64,000 nucleotides of DNA from Candidatus Tokpelaia hoelldoblerii. Its GTDB lineage: Bacteria; Pseudomonadota; Alphaproteobacteria; Rhizobiales; Rhizobiaceae. Location: assembly GCA_002005325.1 (NCBI GenBank), contig CP017315.1, positions 806,001 to 870,000 of the forward strand, written 5' to 3'. This document shows, piece after piece, positions 44,626 to 54,186 of the stretch; position 1 is the first letter of the stretch; each line of letters starts with the position of its first letter. Below the pieces are notes generated by a model, which saw only the letters and a list, made by a program, of their open reading frames with translations, did no database searches and was not told where the DNA came from. Position numbers and translations under genes: made by a program.

Positions 44626-44749
44626 ATTTTTAAAATATCTATTTATATCAATGTGTTATGAAGATTGTAAAATAAGAACAGAAGTGATACATTTTCAATG
44701 TGGAATGGTGGTCTTCCCGGGCTTATGTAACCTGAAAGGGTAGTATAAA

Positions 44750-45844
44750 ATGTCTCAGAATTTATTGCGACTCATTGAGGATGATACAGTGGATAAAACG
44801 AAAGCTTTGGAGGCGGCGCTGTCGCAGATTGAACGGTCCTTTGGCAAGGGGTCGGTTATGCGATTGGGACAGAATGAAAATGTGGTGGAGATAGAAACTG
44901 TGCCGACAGGTTCGTTGTCTCTTGATATTGCGCTGGGAGTGGGCGGCTTGCCCAAAGGGCGTATTGTTGAAATTTATGGGCCGGAAAGTTCGGGTAAGAC
45001 AACCATGGCTCTGCACACCGTTGCAGAAGCGCAAAAGCGCGGCGGTGTTTGTGCCTTTGTTGATGCCGAGCACGCGCTTGATCCCGTCTATGCGCGCAAG
45101 CTTGGGGTTGATCTGGAAAACTTGCTGATCTCGCAACCTGACACGGGTGAGCAGGCGCTGGAAATTACCGACACACTGGTGCGTTCCGGCGCGATTGATG
45201 TGCTGGTGGTGGATTCTGTGGCTGCTCTGACACCACGGGCCGAAATTGAAGGCGAGATGGGCGATTCCCTTCCCGGATTGCAAGCCCGTTTGATGAGTCA
45301 GGCCTTGCGCAAGCTGACAGCTTCTATTTCACGTTCCAATTGCATGGTGATTTTCATCAACCAGATTCGTATGAAAATCGGTGTTATGTTTGGCTCACCG
45401 GAAACGACAACAGGCGGCAATGCGCTGAAATTTTATGCTTCTGTCCGCCTTGATATCCGCCGTATCGGTGCGTTGAAAGACCGTGATGAGGTGATTGGCA
45501 ACCAGACCCGGGTGAAGGTGGTGAAGAACAAGCTGGCGCCGCCTTTCAAGCAGGTTGAATTTGACATCATGTATGGCGAGGGTGTCTCGAAAGTCGGTGA
45601 ACTGATCGACCTTGGCGTTAAAGCCAATATTGTTGAAAAATCAGGGGCATGGTTTTCTTATAATTCGCAGCGGCTGGGGCAGGGGCGTGAAAACGCCAAA
45701 CAGTTTTTGCGGGATAATGCGGTGATTGCACAGGAGATTGAAACCGCTTTGCGGCAGAATGCCGGCCTGATCGCTGATAAATTCCTGCAAAATGGCGGGC
45801 CGGATAGCGGCGATGGTGCTGCAGAGGCAATCTCCGCAGGTTAG
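44750..45844 (+). CDS. recA: Recombinase RecA
   Basis: Strand-exchange ATPase and SOS co-protease. The 364-aa protein has the Walker A EIYGPESSGKTTMALH, the DNA-binding loops (EIEGEMGDS and GSPETTTGGNALKFYASVR) and the usual acidic C-terminus, here shortened to a few acidic residues ending EAISAG. It is its own transcription unit behind an SOS box. The stop lies one base from the stop of the convergent reductase gene, with no terminator between. Confidence 0.98.
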   Translation: MSQNLLRLIEDDTVDKTKALEAALSQIERSFGKGSVMRLGQNENVVEIETVPTGSLSLDIALGVGGLPKGRIVEIYGPESSGKTTMALHTVAEAQKRGGVCAFVDAEHALDPVYARKLGVDLENLLISQPDTGEQALEITDTLVRSGAIDVLVVDSVAALTPRAEIEGEMGDSLPGLQARLMSQALRKLTASISRSNCMVIFINQIRMKIGVMFGSPETTTGGNALKFYASVRLDIRRIGALKDRDEVIGNQTRVKVVKNKLAPPFKQVEFDIMYGEGVSKVGELIDLGVKANIVEKSGAWFSYNSQRLGQGRENAKQFLRDNAVIAQEIETALRQNAGLIADKFLQNGGPDSGDGAAEAISAG

Positions 45845-45845
45845 A

Positions 45846-46829
45846 TTAGCGGTTTACATCCACAATGATCCGTCCTCGTATTTTGCCCTCCAGTAATTTA
45901 CGGGCGGTAGGGATAACATCCGCAAGGCCAATATTATGGGCAATCAGCTCCAGCTTTGCCAGATCCAGATCTGTAGCCAAACGTTGCCATGCACGCAGGC
46001 GATCGGGGCGCGGGCACATAACGCTGTCAATGCCGACAAGCGTTATGCCGCGCAGGATAAAGGGAGCAACCGTTACCGGAAAATCCATGCCTCCTGCCAG
46101 GCCACAGGCGGTGACAACACCGCGATATTGAGTGGTGGCGCATATATGCGCCAGTATCCGGTTGCCGACAACATCAACAGCGCCCGCCCAGCGTGCTTTT
46201 TCCAGCGGTTTGCTTGCTGTGTCGAGGGCGGAGCGTTCTATAACATCAGTGGCACCCAAGTGTTTGAGATAGTCATGCTCTTGCGAGCGGCTTGTGGCTG
46301 CAACGACATAATAGCCCAGCCTGGATAACACAGCGATTGCGATACTGCCAACGCCGCCGGATGCACCGGTTACCAGAATTTCACCTTTGTCGGGTGTTAC
46401 ACCGTGCTGCTCTAAGGCCAGAACGCACAGCATGGCTGTATAACCTGCTGTGCCAATCGCCATGGCCTGATGCGGGCTGAATTGTTTGGGTAAGGGAATG
46501 AGCCAGTCGCCTTTCAGACGCGCTTTTTGCGCCAGTCCACCCCAGCAAATTTCTCCCGCACCCTGGCCATTGAGAAGCACTTCATCGCCGGCATGGTAGT
46601 CAGGATGGTTACTTGTCTCCACCGTACCAGCCAAGTCAATCCCGGGAATCATCGGGAATTGGCGTATAACAGGAATATGGCCGATAATCGCCAGTGCATC
46701 CTTGTAATTCAATGTTGAATGGCTGATGTTTATCGTGACATCGCCTGCGGGCAGCTGCTTTTCGTCAAGTGCTTTCAGGCTTACCCGATATCCTGCGGTA
46801 TCTTTTTCAATAAAAATTGCTTTGAACAT
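45846..46829 (-). CDS. AcuI/YhdH-family quinone oxidoreductase (acryloyl-CoA reductase type)
   Basis: NADPH-dependent medium-chain reductase without zinc. The 327-aa protein has the segments FPMIPGIDLAGTVE, NGQGAGEICWGGLAQKARL and the nucleotide motif ILVTGASGGVGSIAIAVLSR. The family member AcuI reduces acryloyl-CoA, and YhdH is its E. coli relative; substrate here is inferred only. It is followed upstream on the minus strand by the UbiH-like gene after about 65 bases. Confidence 0.88.
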   Translation of the reverse strand: MFKAIFIEKDTAGYRVSLKALDEKQLPAGDVTINISHSTLNYKDALAIIGHIPVIRQFPMIPGIDLAGTVETSNHPDYHAGDEVLLNGQGAGEICWGGLAQKARLKGDWLIPLPKQFSPHQAMAIGTAGYTAMLCVLALEQHGVTPDKGEILVTGASGGVGSIAIAVLSRLGYYVVAATSRSQEHDYLKHLGATDVIERSALDTASKPLEKARWAGAVDVVGNRILAHICATTQYRGVVTACGLAGGMDFPVTVAPFILRGITLVGIDSVMCPRPDRLRAWQRLATDLDLAKLELIAHNIGLADVIPTARKLLEGKIRGRIIVDVNR

Positions 46830-46894
46830 AGGGTTTTGCCTTTTGGAAATTTTTTGGATTTTTGGATGCCTGCTGTTTTTTCAGCAAAACAGCC

Positions 46895-48124
46895 TTATGA
46901 TATTTTGGACTGTTTCCTTTGCAGTAACAGGGCGCGCAGGCCCATGCCCGGCTGCATTCCTTCACGCATGAACAGGGTGCGCAACGGCGCAGTGCGGCGC
47001 AACATTTCAAGGCCGGCACTGCGCAGCATCTGCACGGGAAGAAAATCAGACAACAGCGCGCGGTTCAATGTATGCACAAAGCCGGTGCGCGCCCAGATAT
47101 CCGGCGTGCGGCGGCGGTTGTAGTGGCGTATAACCTGTTCCGCTCCGGGGTCGGCCGGGTGAGTGGCAATGGCGGCGGCAAGGTCGAGCACGTCGCGAAT
47201 GCCAAGATTAAGCCCCTGTGCGCCGATCGGTGGAAAGACATGCGCGGCCTCACCGATTAAAACCGTTCGTCTGGCGGCAAAGGCCCTGGGAACAATGCCG
47301 CCCATCGGCCATGTCTGCGCGGCGGTTTCCACTGTGATCTTGCCGAGCATGGAAAGCATGTTACGCTCAATTTCCGCGCCAAGAGCCTGTGTACCCAGGC
47401 CAAGCAAGTGTTGCGCCTTTGCGGGTTTGCAAACCCAGACCAGAGCGGAATGGTTGCCGGGCAGGGGAACCTGCGTGAACGGCCCGGATTCGGTGTGAAA
47501 TTCAGTTGAAATATTGTTGTGCGGCAATTCGTGCGCAAAGCCCAGAATAACAGCAGTCTGCGGATAATTCCACTGGCGGACGCGGATACCGGCAGCATCC
47601 CGCGCGGCAGAATTGCGGCCATCAGCAGCGACGACAAGGGCGGTTTCGATTGTCTCGCCAGACGCAAGTGAAATCCGCACGCTGTTTTCTTTATGTTCAA
47701 AAGCCGTCGCGGTCGTATCAAGCCGCCGGATATTGGGCGATGTGGCAACAGCTTGTGCCAGGGCGGCATTCAGCACTGTGTTGGGCATATTGTAGCCAAA
47801 GGCATCTTCACCAAGTTCTGCGGCGCGAAAACTCACCGCCGGGCTGCGAATCAACCGTGTTGTGCCATCAACAATCCGCATGGTTTTCAGCGCGGCGGCG
47901 CGCGGGGCAATATCCTGCCATACGTTCAGCGTTTGCAGAACCGAGATTGCCGGCATCATCAAAGCTGTGGTGCGCATGTCAGCGGCTGCGGGTTCTGCGC
48001 CGACAAGCACAATATCTTCATGGTCAAGCGCAAGTTTCAAGGCGGCGATCATTCCTGCCGGCCCGCTGCCGATAACAGCTGTTTTGCATGAAAAGGCTTC
48101 TGTCCTGCCTGCTTCTTCGACCAT
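46895..48124 (-). CDS. FAD-dependent UbiH-type monooxygenase
   Basis: 409 aa from the ATG at 48124. The FAD-binding motif is TAVIGSGPAGMIAALKLAL, then VVAADGRNSAARDAAGI (DG motif) and the second FAD motif VLIGEAAHVFPPIGAQGLNL (GD-like). The family hydroxylates ring carbons of ubiquinone precursors. The usual GDAAH is GEAAH here, a small substitution. Which ring position it attacks cannot be told. An in-frame start at 48187 is possible, but 48124 has GGAA at proper distance. Confidence 0.86.
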   Translation of the reverse strand: MVEEAGRTEAFSCKTAVIGSGPAGMIAALKLALDHEDIVLVGAEPAAADMRTTALMMPAISVLQTLNVWQDIAPRAAALKTMRIVDGTTRLIRSPAVSFRAAELGEDAFGYNMPNTVLNAALAQAVATSPNIRRLDTTATAFEHKENSVRISLASGETIETALVVAADGRNSAARDAAGIRVRQWNYPQTAVILGFAHELPHNNISTEFHTESGPFTQVPLPGNHSALVWVCKPAKAQHLLGLGTQALGAEIERNMLSMLGKITVETAAQTWPMGGIVPRAFAARRTVLIGEAAHVFPPIGAQGLNLGIRDVLDLAAAIATHPADPGAEQVIRHYNRRRTPDIWARTGFVHTLNRALLSDFLPVQMLRSAGLEMLRRTAPLRTLFMREGMQPGMGLRALLLQRKQSKIS

Positions 48125-48388
48125 GGTTTCATTCCATTTGCTAATTGTCCTCTGTCTCTCTATATAGCACTTTTGCGCATGAGCCAAAGTTTATATCCTT
48201 TCTGTCCGGGACAAATTGCTATTGTGTGCTATTCTTTGTTAAAAGTGTACAGGAAGCGTTTGCATAAAAGCTGAATTTTTTAAAAAGAAAGATCGCAGAC
48301 AGCGCTAGAGAGAGAAACGGGTGTGAAACAGAAACTGCACGGTCGCATAAAAGACAAAGCTGGACGTTTAAAGGCCAGGAAGATCACG

Positions 48389-49108
48389 ATGCCGCAGGCG
48401 CGCGCTTTCTCGGTGCATTTGTTGACGGCTTCAGGGTCGTTTCTGGCGTTTCTTTCCATGGTGGCGATCAGTGAAAAACACTGGAGCGCCGCATGGGCCT
48501 GGCTTGGCCTTGCGCTGTTTGTTGACGGGATTGACGGGCCGATTGCGCGCCGTTTGAATGTCAAGGCCGTGTTGCCGAAATGGTCGGGTGAACTGCTTGA
48601 TCATGTGATCGATTATGTCACCTATGTGCTTCTTCCGGCTTTTGCGCTTTATCAATATGGCCTGGTTGGCGGTTCGGGGCTGTCATTTCTGGCGGCGGCG
48701 CTTATTGTGGTGACAAGCGCAATTTATTATGCCGACACCAATATGAAAGCGGAAGAAAACTTCTTTGTCGGCTTTCCTGTCGTATGGAATATGCTGGTTT
48801 TTACGCTTTTCGTTGTCAGGACACCGGAATGGATTGCTTTTGCCGTGGTGCTGGTTTCAGCGGTTCTGTCATTTTTTCCGGTTTATTTTGTCCATCCCGT
48901 GCGGGTTAAGCGCCTGCGTGGGTTGACGTCTTTTGTTATGGCTGTCTGGACGGCTGCAGGCGTGCTGGCTATTGTCTATTATCACATGGACGCGCCGTTC
49001 TGGCTGCGCCTTTCCATGGCGGCAACCGGCATTTATATCTACTGTATCGGCGCTGTGTTGCAGCTGTTCCCCAATCTGGGGCGGCCGCTGCATGAAATTA
49101 TGAGATAA
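48389..49108 (+). CDS. pcs: Phosphatidylcholine synthase
   Basis: Integral membrane enzyme that condenses CDP-diacylglycerol with choline, found mainly in Rhizobiales and other host-associated bacteria. It has the CDP-alcohol phosphotransferase motif DGIDGPIARR with the second part LDHVIDYVTYVLLPAF, and about eight membrane segments. The ATG at 48389 has AGGAAG six bases upstream and gives 239 aa, close to the usual length. A GTG at 48323 would add 22 basic residues and cannot be excluded. Confidence 0.93.
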   Translation: MPQARAFSVHLLTASGSFLAFLSMVAISEKHWSAAWAWLGLALFVDGIDGPIARRLNVKAVLPKWSGELLDHVIDYVTYVLLPAFALYQYGLVGGSGLSFLAAALIVVTSAIYYADTNMKAEENFFVGFPVVWNMLVFTLFVVRTPEWIAFAVVLVSAVLSFFPVYFVHPVRVKRLRGLTSFVMAVWTAAGVLAIVYYHMDAPFWLRLSMAATGIYIYCIGAVLQLFPNLGRPLHEIMR

Positions 49109-49239
49109 TACCGGCTTCCGACTGTCAGGGATAAAGGTGCTGCCATAAGTCAGGATATAGAAAAGACATTTTTTTGATTGAAAGATCATTGGGTTGCCTT
49201 TGTCGGGAATACCGTAAAACCGGGTATGGGTGAGGAAAA

Positions 49240-50265
49240 ATGAAAATCAGCATGGGAATTGTTGCCATTGGCCTGTGTCTTGCCGGTATTGCCGGATCTC
49301 ACGCTTCAACACTGGATAATGTCAAAAAACGGGGGGTTTTGCAGTGTGGTGTCAACAGCAGTCTTGCCGGTTTTGCCATAGCTGATAAAAAAGGCAACTG
49401 GACGGGTTTTGATGCTGATTATTGCCGTGCTGTCGCCGCGGCTGTTCTGGGGAATAAAGCGCGGGTTAAATTCGTGCCGCTTGACGCTAAAGAGCGGTTT
49501 GACGCCCTGCAATCGGGCGCAATTGACGTGCTTATCCGTAATACGACATGGACGCTCAGCCGTGATGTGTCGCTTGGTCTTGAGTTTACCGGCGTCAATT
49601 ATTATGACGGGCAGGGCTTTATGATCAATTCCTCGCGCATTTCCGGTATTACATCGGTCAATCAACTGTCGGGGGCTTCTATCTGTGTACAGGCGGGAAC
49701 CTCGACCGAGCAGACTTTGGCAGACTATTTTCGCAGTAACAAGCTGGACTATCAGCCGCTTGTGCTCGATAGCCTTGCGGAAGCGAATGCGGCTTATGAT
49801 GCCGGGCGTTGTGATGTTTATACGGCAGACCAGTCTGCGCTTTATGCGATACGGCTGCAATTGGAAAAACCGGATGAAAGCGCGGTTCTGCCGCAGATTA
49901 TTTCCAAGGAACCTTTTTCCCCCGCTGTGCGGCAGGGAGATGCCCAATGGGCGGATATTGTGCGCTGGACGCATTATGCTTTGGTGAATGCGGAAGAATT
50001 GGGTATCACAAAAGCCAATATTGATGATATGAGAAAATCTTCAAACCCTGATATTATGCGTATGCTTGGTATGGAGACAAGCAGTGATATCGGCGGCGAA
50101 CTGGGGCTGGAGAAAGACTGGGTGGTGAACATCGTCAAAAATGTCGGCAATTACGGCGAGATTTTTGAACGCAATATCGGCCAGGATACGGAATTGAAAA
50201 TATCACGCGGGATCAATGATTTATGGAAAAATGGCGGCCTGCAATACGGCTTGCCTATCCGTTGA
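49240..50265 (+). CDS. aapJ: General L-amino acid ABC transporter substrate-binding protein (AapJ-like)
   Basis: Periplasmic binding protein. The 341-aa protein has a signal peptide (ending SHAS) and the family segments VKKRGVLQCGVNSSLAGFA, GFDADYCRAVAAAVLG, LIRNTTWTLSRD and VQAGTSTEQTLADYF. The permease genes aapQM and ATPase aapP that normally follow are absent, so this copy is orphaned. Its stop overlaps the end of the convergent monooxygenase gene by 11 bases. Confidence 0.9.
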   Translation: MKISMGIVAIGLCLAGIAGSHASTLDNVKKRGVLQCGVNSSLAGFAIADKKGNWTGFDADYCRAVAAAVLGNKARVKFVPLDAKERFDALQSGAIDVLIRNTTWTLSRDVSLGLEFTGVNYYDGQGFMINSSRISGITSVNQLSGASICVQAGTSTEQTLADYFRSNKLDYQPLVLDSLAEANAAYDAGRCDVYTADQSALYAIRLQLEKPDESAVLPQIISKEPFSPAVRQGDAQWADIVRWTHYALVNAEELGITKANIDDMRKSSNPDIMRMLGMETSSDIGGELGLEKDWVVNIVKNVGNYGEIFERNIGQDTELKISRGINDLWKNGGLQYGLPIR

Positions 50266-51505
50266 GCAGTCCCTTTTCTTTTACAAAAGCGGTGCTGTCA
50301 TAACCATAGAGCCAGTCAAGGTCAGAGAGGAAACTGTCTGCGGGGCGCAGTTTCATGACCAGATTGCGCGCGAACGCTACCGGGCCGCTGGCGTGATAGA
50401 CACAACGGTTGAAATCACCGCGCCGGGCCACGGCTTTGAGGCGCTTCTGCCGCTCGGTATCAAAAAGTTTCAACGCCTGAAGTAACGGCACGTCCTGCCG
50501 TACAACTGTTTCCGCCAGTGCGGCAGCGTCTTCAAGCGCCATGGCCGCCCCTTGCGCGGCAAAAGGCGTAACAGCGTGGGAGGCGTCGCCGAGGAAAATT
50601 TCATTATCCGGCCCTAGAAAACGAACTGTCGGCATTTTGAACAGCGGCCACCAGGTCCAGCCGCCGGCTTTGATAATATCCGCAAGGGCCGTATTCCAGC
50701 CCTTGAAATAGTGGAGAAGTTTTGCTGTATCGCCCTTTTTTGACCAGGTTTCACCAATGTTTTCGCCCTCTGTAATCAGAACGAAATTAAAAATCTTGCC
50801 CTTGCGCAGAGGATAAGTGACAAAATGCCCTTCAGGCCCCATCCATGCTGTCACCGCCTGCCGGTTGATGAGGTTGAGAAAAGAGAGGGGCAGGCTGGTT
50901 GCATCTATCGTGGCCCGCCAGGCGACATAGCCGCTGAAAACGGACTTTTCCCCAAGCCGCGCGCGCATTTTTGACCATACGCCATCGCAACCGATCAACA
51001 GGGGCGCTTGTATTGTTTCTGTTGTCTCACCATGCGAAACCTCAAGCGAAAAACCGGCTTCTGCCGAACCGCTATAAGAAACAATTTCATGACCGAACCG
51101 GCAGTCAATCAGCGGGTCCTGTTTTATGCCTTCATAGAGCGCACTTTGCAGATCAGCCCGATGGATGGTGAAATAAGGTGAACGTTGCTGTTCATCCGCA
51201 ATGCCCCAGCGTTTATACGCTGTGTTATATAAATCCATCTCCACCAGCGATTTGCCGCTTGTGCCGTCACGAAGGGCGAGGTGTTCCGGTTCTACCGCAT
51301 GAGTATAGACGCTATCCAGCACCCCCCATTCATTCAGCTGCGCCGTGGCGTTCGGGCCGATCTGCACTCCGGCGCCAACTTCTGAAAGCTGTGTGGCTTT
51401 CTCAAAAAGCTGAACCTTGACACCCTTGCCGGCCAAAGCGAGAGCGGCCGCCATACCGGCAATTCCCGCACCGGAAATACAAACAGGCTGTTGCGGCGCA
51501 ATCAT
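50255..51505 (-). CDS. FAD-dependent monooxygenase, salicylate-hydroxylase-like
   Basis: Aromatic-ring hydroxylase of 416 aa. FAD motifs are CISGAGIAGMAAALALAGKG and FLGDASHAVTPFAAQGAAMA (GD motif), with the DG motif LIGCDGVWSKMR. The closest well-known family is salicylate/6-hydroxynicotinate 3-monooxygenase, but the substrate is unknown. AAGGGG lies upstream of the ATG. The zinc-finger gene upstream on the same strand ends 13 bases before it, so both may be co-transcribed. Confidence 0.86.
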   Translation of the reverse strand: MIAPQQPVCISGAGIAGMAAALALAGKGVKVQLFEKATQLSEVGAGVQIGPNATAQLNEWGVLDSVYTHAVEPEHLALRDGTSGKSLVEMDLYNTAYKRWGIADEQQRSPYFTIHRADLQSALYEGIKQDPLIDCRFGHEIVSYSGSAEAGFSLEVSHGETTETIQAPLLIGCDGVWSKMRARLGEKSVFSGYVAWRATIDATSLPLSFLNLINRQAVTAWMGPEGHFVTYPLRKGKIFNFVLITEGENIGETWSKKGDTAKLLHYFKGWNTALADIIKAGGWTWWPLFKMPTVRFLGPDNEIFLGDASHAVTPFAAQGAAMALEDAAALAETVVRQDVPLLQALKLFDTERQKRLKAVARRGDFNRCVYHASGPVAFARNLVMKLRPADSFLSDLDWLYGYDSTAFVKEKGLLNG

Positions 51506-51518
51506 GAGTTTTTACCCC

Positions 51519-51770
51519 TTATTGTGCTGTTTTTTCAAAGCGGTACAGGCAATCCGCAGGTACCGTTTCCAGCGCTTCCAGTTTTGAATTGAATTGATAA
51601 AGGGTTGAGCAATAAGGACATATTTTCTCATTTTCCGCTCCCATATCGAGAAAGATATGCGGATGGTCAAAAGGCGGGTTGGTGCCGGTGCACATAAATT
51701 CCTTAACGCCGATTTCAACCGCCTTGTAACCGCGATCATTTTGAAAATGAGGAATAGCATGATCCGCCAT
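51519..51770 (-). CDS. Small zinc-finger (CHCC-type) protein
   Basis: 83 aa, related to the NDUFS6 accessory subunit of complex I. The zinc ligands are the cysteine of EFMCTGT, the histidine of DHPHIFLDMG and KICPYCSTLYQF. GGAG lies upstream of the ATG. Such genes are common in alphaproteobacteria, often next to unrelated genes, and a link to complex I assembly is family inference. It is followed by the monooxygenase. Confidence 0.88.
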   Translation of the reverse strand: MADHAIPHFQNDRGYKAVEIGVKEFMCTGTNPPFDHPHIFLDMGAENEKICPYCSTLYQFNSKLEALETVPADCLYRFEKTAQ

Positions 51771-51899
51771 TGCAATTGCTCCGTTTCTGCCCCATCTGCC
51801 TGATTAATAAGACACAGGGAACAAGATTAGCTTTTTATACGATACCGGTTTGGAACAAAAGCGGCAAGAATGCAAGGGATTTTGCGAAAATTTACCCGT

Positions 51900-51917
51900 C
51901 TGTCATCAGGCTGTGAC
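51900..51917 (+). promoter_or_regulatory. PHO box upstream of ppk
   Basis: CTGTCAT-CAGG-CTGTGAC, two 7-base direct repeats with an 11-base period, one mismatch to the PhoB consensus CTGTCAT-N4-CTGTCAY. It lies 59 bases before the ppk start; a weak -10 candidate TACTGT (51927-51932) follows at about the right distance. Confidence 0.72.
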
Positions 51918-51975
51918 TTGAACGGCTACTGTTATCCGCGCTAAGATGGGGCTGCACTGATTGAAGGAAAACCAG

Positions 51976-54183
51976 ATGACCAAGCCAGAGGCGGCACCTC
52001 AAAAAGGTAAAACAGCCCGAAAAACGGGCACTGCCAGAACAGCGTTAAACCTTGACAGCGTTGGCCGTTTTATCAATCGCGAGTTTTCCTGGCTGCAATT
52101 CAACAACCGGGTCCTGATGGAAGCGGAAAATAAAAAACACCCGCTATTGGAACGGGTGCGCTTTCTGTCGATTTCGGCAACCAATCTGGACGAATTTATC
52201 ATGGTGCGGCTGGCCGGTCTGGCTGGACAGGTGAATGCCGGTATTACGACATTAAGCGCCGAAGGGCGCACCCCGCGGGAACAGCTGGATTTTGTCCTGT
52301 CTGAACTGGCGTGTCTGCAGGCAAATCAGCAGCGGGTGCTGAAACATCTGCGTGAAGCGCTGCGGGCTGAAAATATTGATATTGTCCGTGTCAGCAAATT
52401 GGGTGAACAGGAAAAAGACTGGCTGGAAGCACATTTCATGCAGACGATTTTTCCGCTGCTGACCCCGCTTTCCATTGACCCGGCGCATCCGTTTCCGTTT
52501 ATTCCCAATCTTGGTTTTTCCATTGCCCTGCAACTGGCGCGGCGTACCGACAAACAGCCGATGACGGCGCTGTTGCGTCTGCCGATAACGTTACCGCGCT
52601 TTGTTCTTTTGCCCGATGAGGGCAGGGGCGCGCGCTTTGTCACACTGGAAGGCATAGTCAGCCTGTTTATCAGCCGTCTGTTTCCGGGCTATGAAGTCAG
52701 CGGTGCAGGGACATTCCGCATTATCCGTGACAGTGATATCGAGGTGGAAGAAGAGGCGGAAGACCTTGTGCGTCTTTATGAAAGCGCCCTGAAACGCCGC
52801 CGCCGCGGACAGGTTATCCGTATTGAATTTGATGCGGAAATGCCTGAGGATCTGCGCGCTTTTGTCGCTTCCGAACTGGAAGTGCGGGGCAGCCGTATCA
52901 GTGTGCTGGATGGTTTGCCCGCCTTGTCCACCATTGCTGAAATAACTGAATTGCCACGCCCTGATCTGAAATTTGTGCCTTATGATCCGCGCTTTCCGGA
53001 GCGGATTCGCGAGCATGGCGGCGATTGTCTGGCGGCAATCCGCGAAAAGGATCTTGTCGTTCACCATCCTTACGAGTCTTTTGATGTGGTCGTGCAGTTT
53101 CTGCGCCAGGCAGCGCTGGACCCTGATGTCATGGCGATTAAACAGACGCTTTATCGCACGTCGAATGACAGCCCCATTGTCCGGGCTTTGATTGATGCGG
53201 CGGAAGCGGGCAAGTCTGTCACGGCTCTGGTTGAGTTGAAAGCGCGTTTTGATGAAGAGGCCAATATCCGCTGGGCGCGTGATCTGGAGCGGGCCGGTGT
53301 GCAGGTTGTGTTTGGCTTTATTGAATTGAAAACCCATGCCAAAATGTCTCTTGTAATCCGTCGTGAAGGCGAGAATCTGCGCTCTTATGTGCATCTTGGC
53401 AGCGGTAATTACCACCCGATTACCGCCAGAATTTATACGGATTTGTCATTTTTCACCTGTGATGAGGAAATCGGCCGCGATGTGGCGCTGATTTTCAACT
53501 ACATCACCGGTTATGCCCGCCCTGACCAGCAAATGGAAATTGCTTTTTCGCCGCTCACCTTGCGCAACCGTATGCTTGGCCATATCCGCCAAGAGATGGA
53601 AAATGCTAAAACCGGCAAAAAGGCCGCCATCTGGATGAAGATGAATTCGCTTGTTGATCCGCAGGTTATTGATGCGCTTTATCAGGCCGGGCAGGCTGGT
53701 GTGCAGATTGATTTGGTGGTGCGGGGAATGTGTTGCCTGCGGCCCCGAATTGCCGGATTTTCCGATAATATCCGCGCCAAATCTATTGTCGGGCGCTTTC
53801 TGGAGCACAGCCGGATTTTTTGTTTCGGCAATGGAGATGACCTGCCCAATAACAAGGCGATTGTCTATTTCAGTTCGGCCGATATGATGCAGCGGAATCT
53901 TGACCGGCGGGTGGAAGTGCTGGTTCCTGTTTTCAACAGGACTGTGCATCAGCAGATATTGTCGCAGATCATGCTGGCCAATATCATCGACAACCAGCAG
54001 AGTTTTGAAATTCTGGAAGATGGCACCTCGCGGCGGATAGAACCGGATAAAGACGAAGAACCGTTTAATGCGCAGGAATATTTTATGACCAATCCCAGCC
54101 TGTCAGGGCGTGGCAAGTCCCTGCAATCTTCCGCCCCGCGCCTGATTGCGCGGCGCCGCAACAGCAAACAGCATAAGAGTTAA
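51976..54183 (+). CDS. ppk: Polyphosphate kinase 1
   Basis: Makes polyphosphate from ATP, reversible. The 735-aa protein has the N-terminal NREFSWLQFNNRVLMEAENK, the HKD-like catalytic region with the phospho-histidine in HLGSGNYHPITARIYTD and the C-terminal FSSADMMQRNLDRRVEVLVP. The ATG at 51976 has GAAGGAAAA upstream; a TTG five codons earlier is less likely. ppx starts four bases after the stop, so kinase and phosphatase are coupled. A PHO box lies upstream. Confidence 0.97.
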   Translation: MTKPEAAPQKGKTARKTGTARTALNLDSVGRFINREFSWLQFNNRVLMEAENKKHPLLERVRFLSISATNLDEFIMVRLAGLAGQVNAGITTLSAEGRTPREQLDFVLSELACLQANQQRVLKHLREALRAENIDIVRVSKLGEQEKDWLEAHFMQTIFPLLTPLSIDPAHPFPFIPNLGFSIALQLARRTDKQPMTALLRLPITLPRFVLLPDEGRGARFVTLEGIVSLFISRLFPGYEVSGAGTFRIIRDSDIEVEEEAEDLVRLYESALKRRRRGQVIRIEFDAEMPEDLRAFVASELEVRGSRISVLDGLPALSTIAEITELPRPDLKFVPYDPRFPERIREHGGDCLAAIREKDLVVHHPYESFDVVVQFLRQAALDPDVMAIKQTLYRTSNDSPIVRALIDAAEAGKSVTALVELKARFDEEANIRWARDLERAGVQVVFGFIELKTHAKMSLVIRREGENLRSYVHLGSGNYHPITARIYTDLSFFTCDEEIGRDVALIFNYITGYARPDQQMEIAFSPLTLRNRMLGHIRQEMENAKTGKKAAIWMKMNSLVDPQVIDALYQAGQAGVQIDLVVRGMCCLRPRIAGFSDNIRAKSIVGRFLEHSRIFCFGNGDDLPNNKAIVYFSSADMMQRNLDRRVEVLVPVFNRTVHQQILSQIMLANIIDNQQSFEILEDGTSRRIEPDKDEEPFNAQEYFMTNPSLSGRGKSLQSSAPRLIARRRNSKQHKS

Positions 54184-54186
54184 ACA

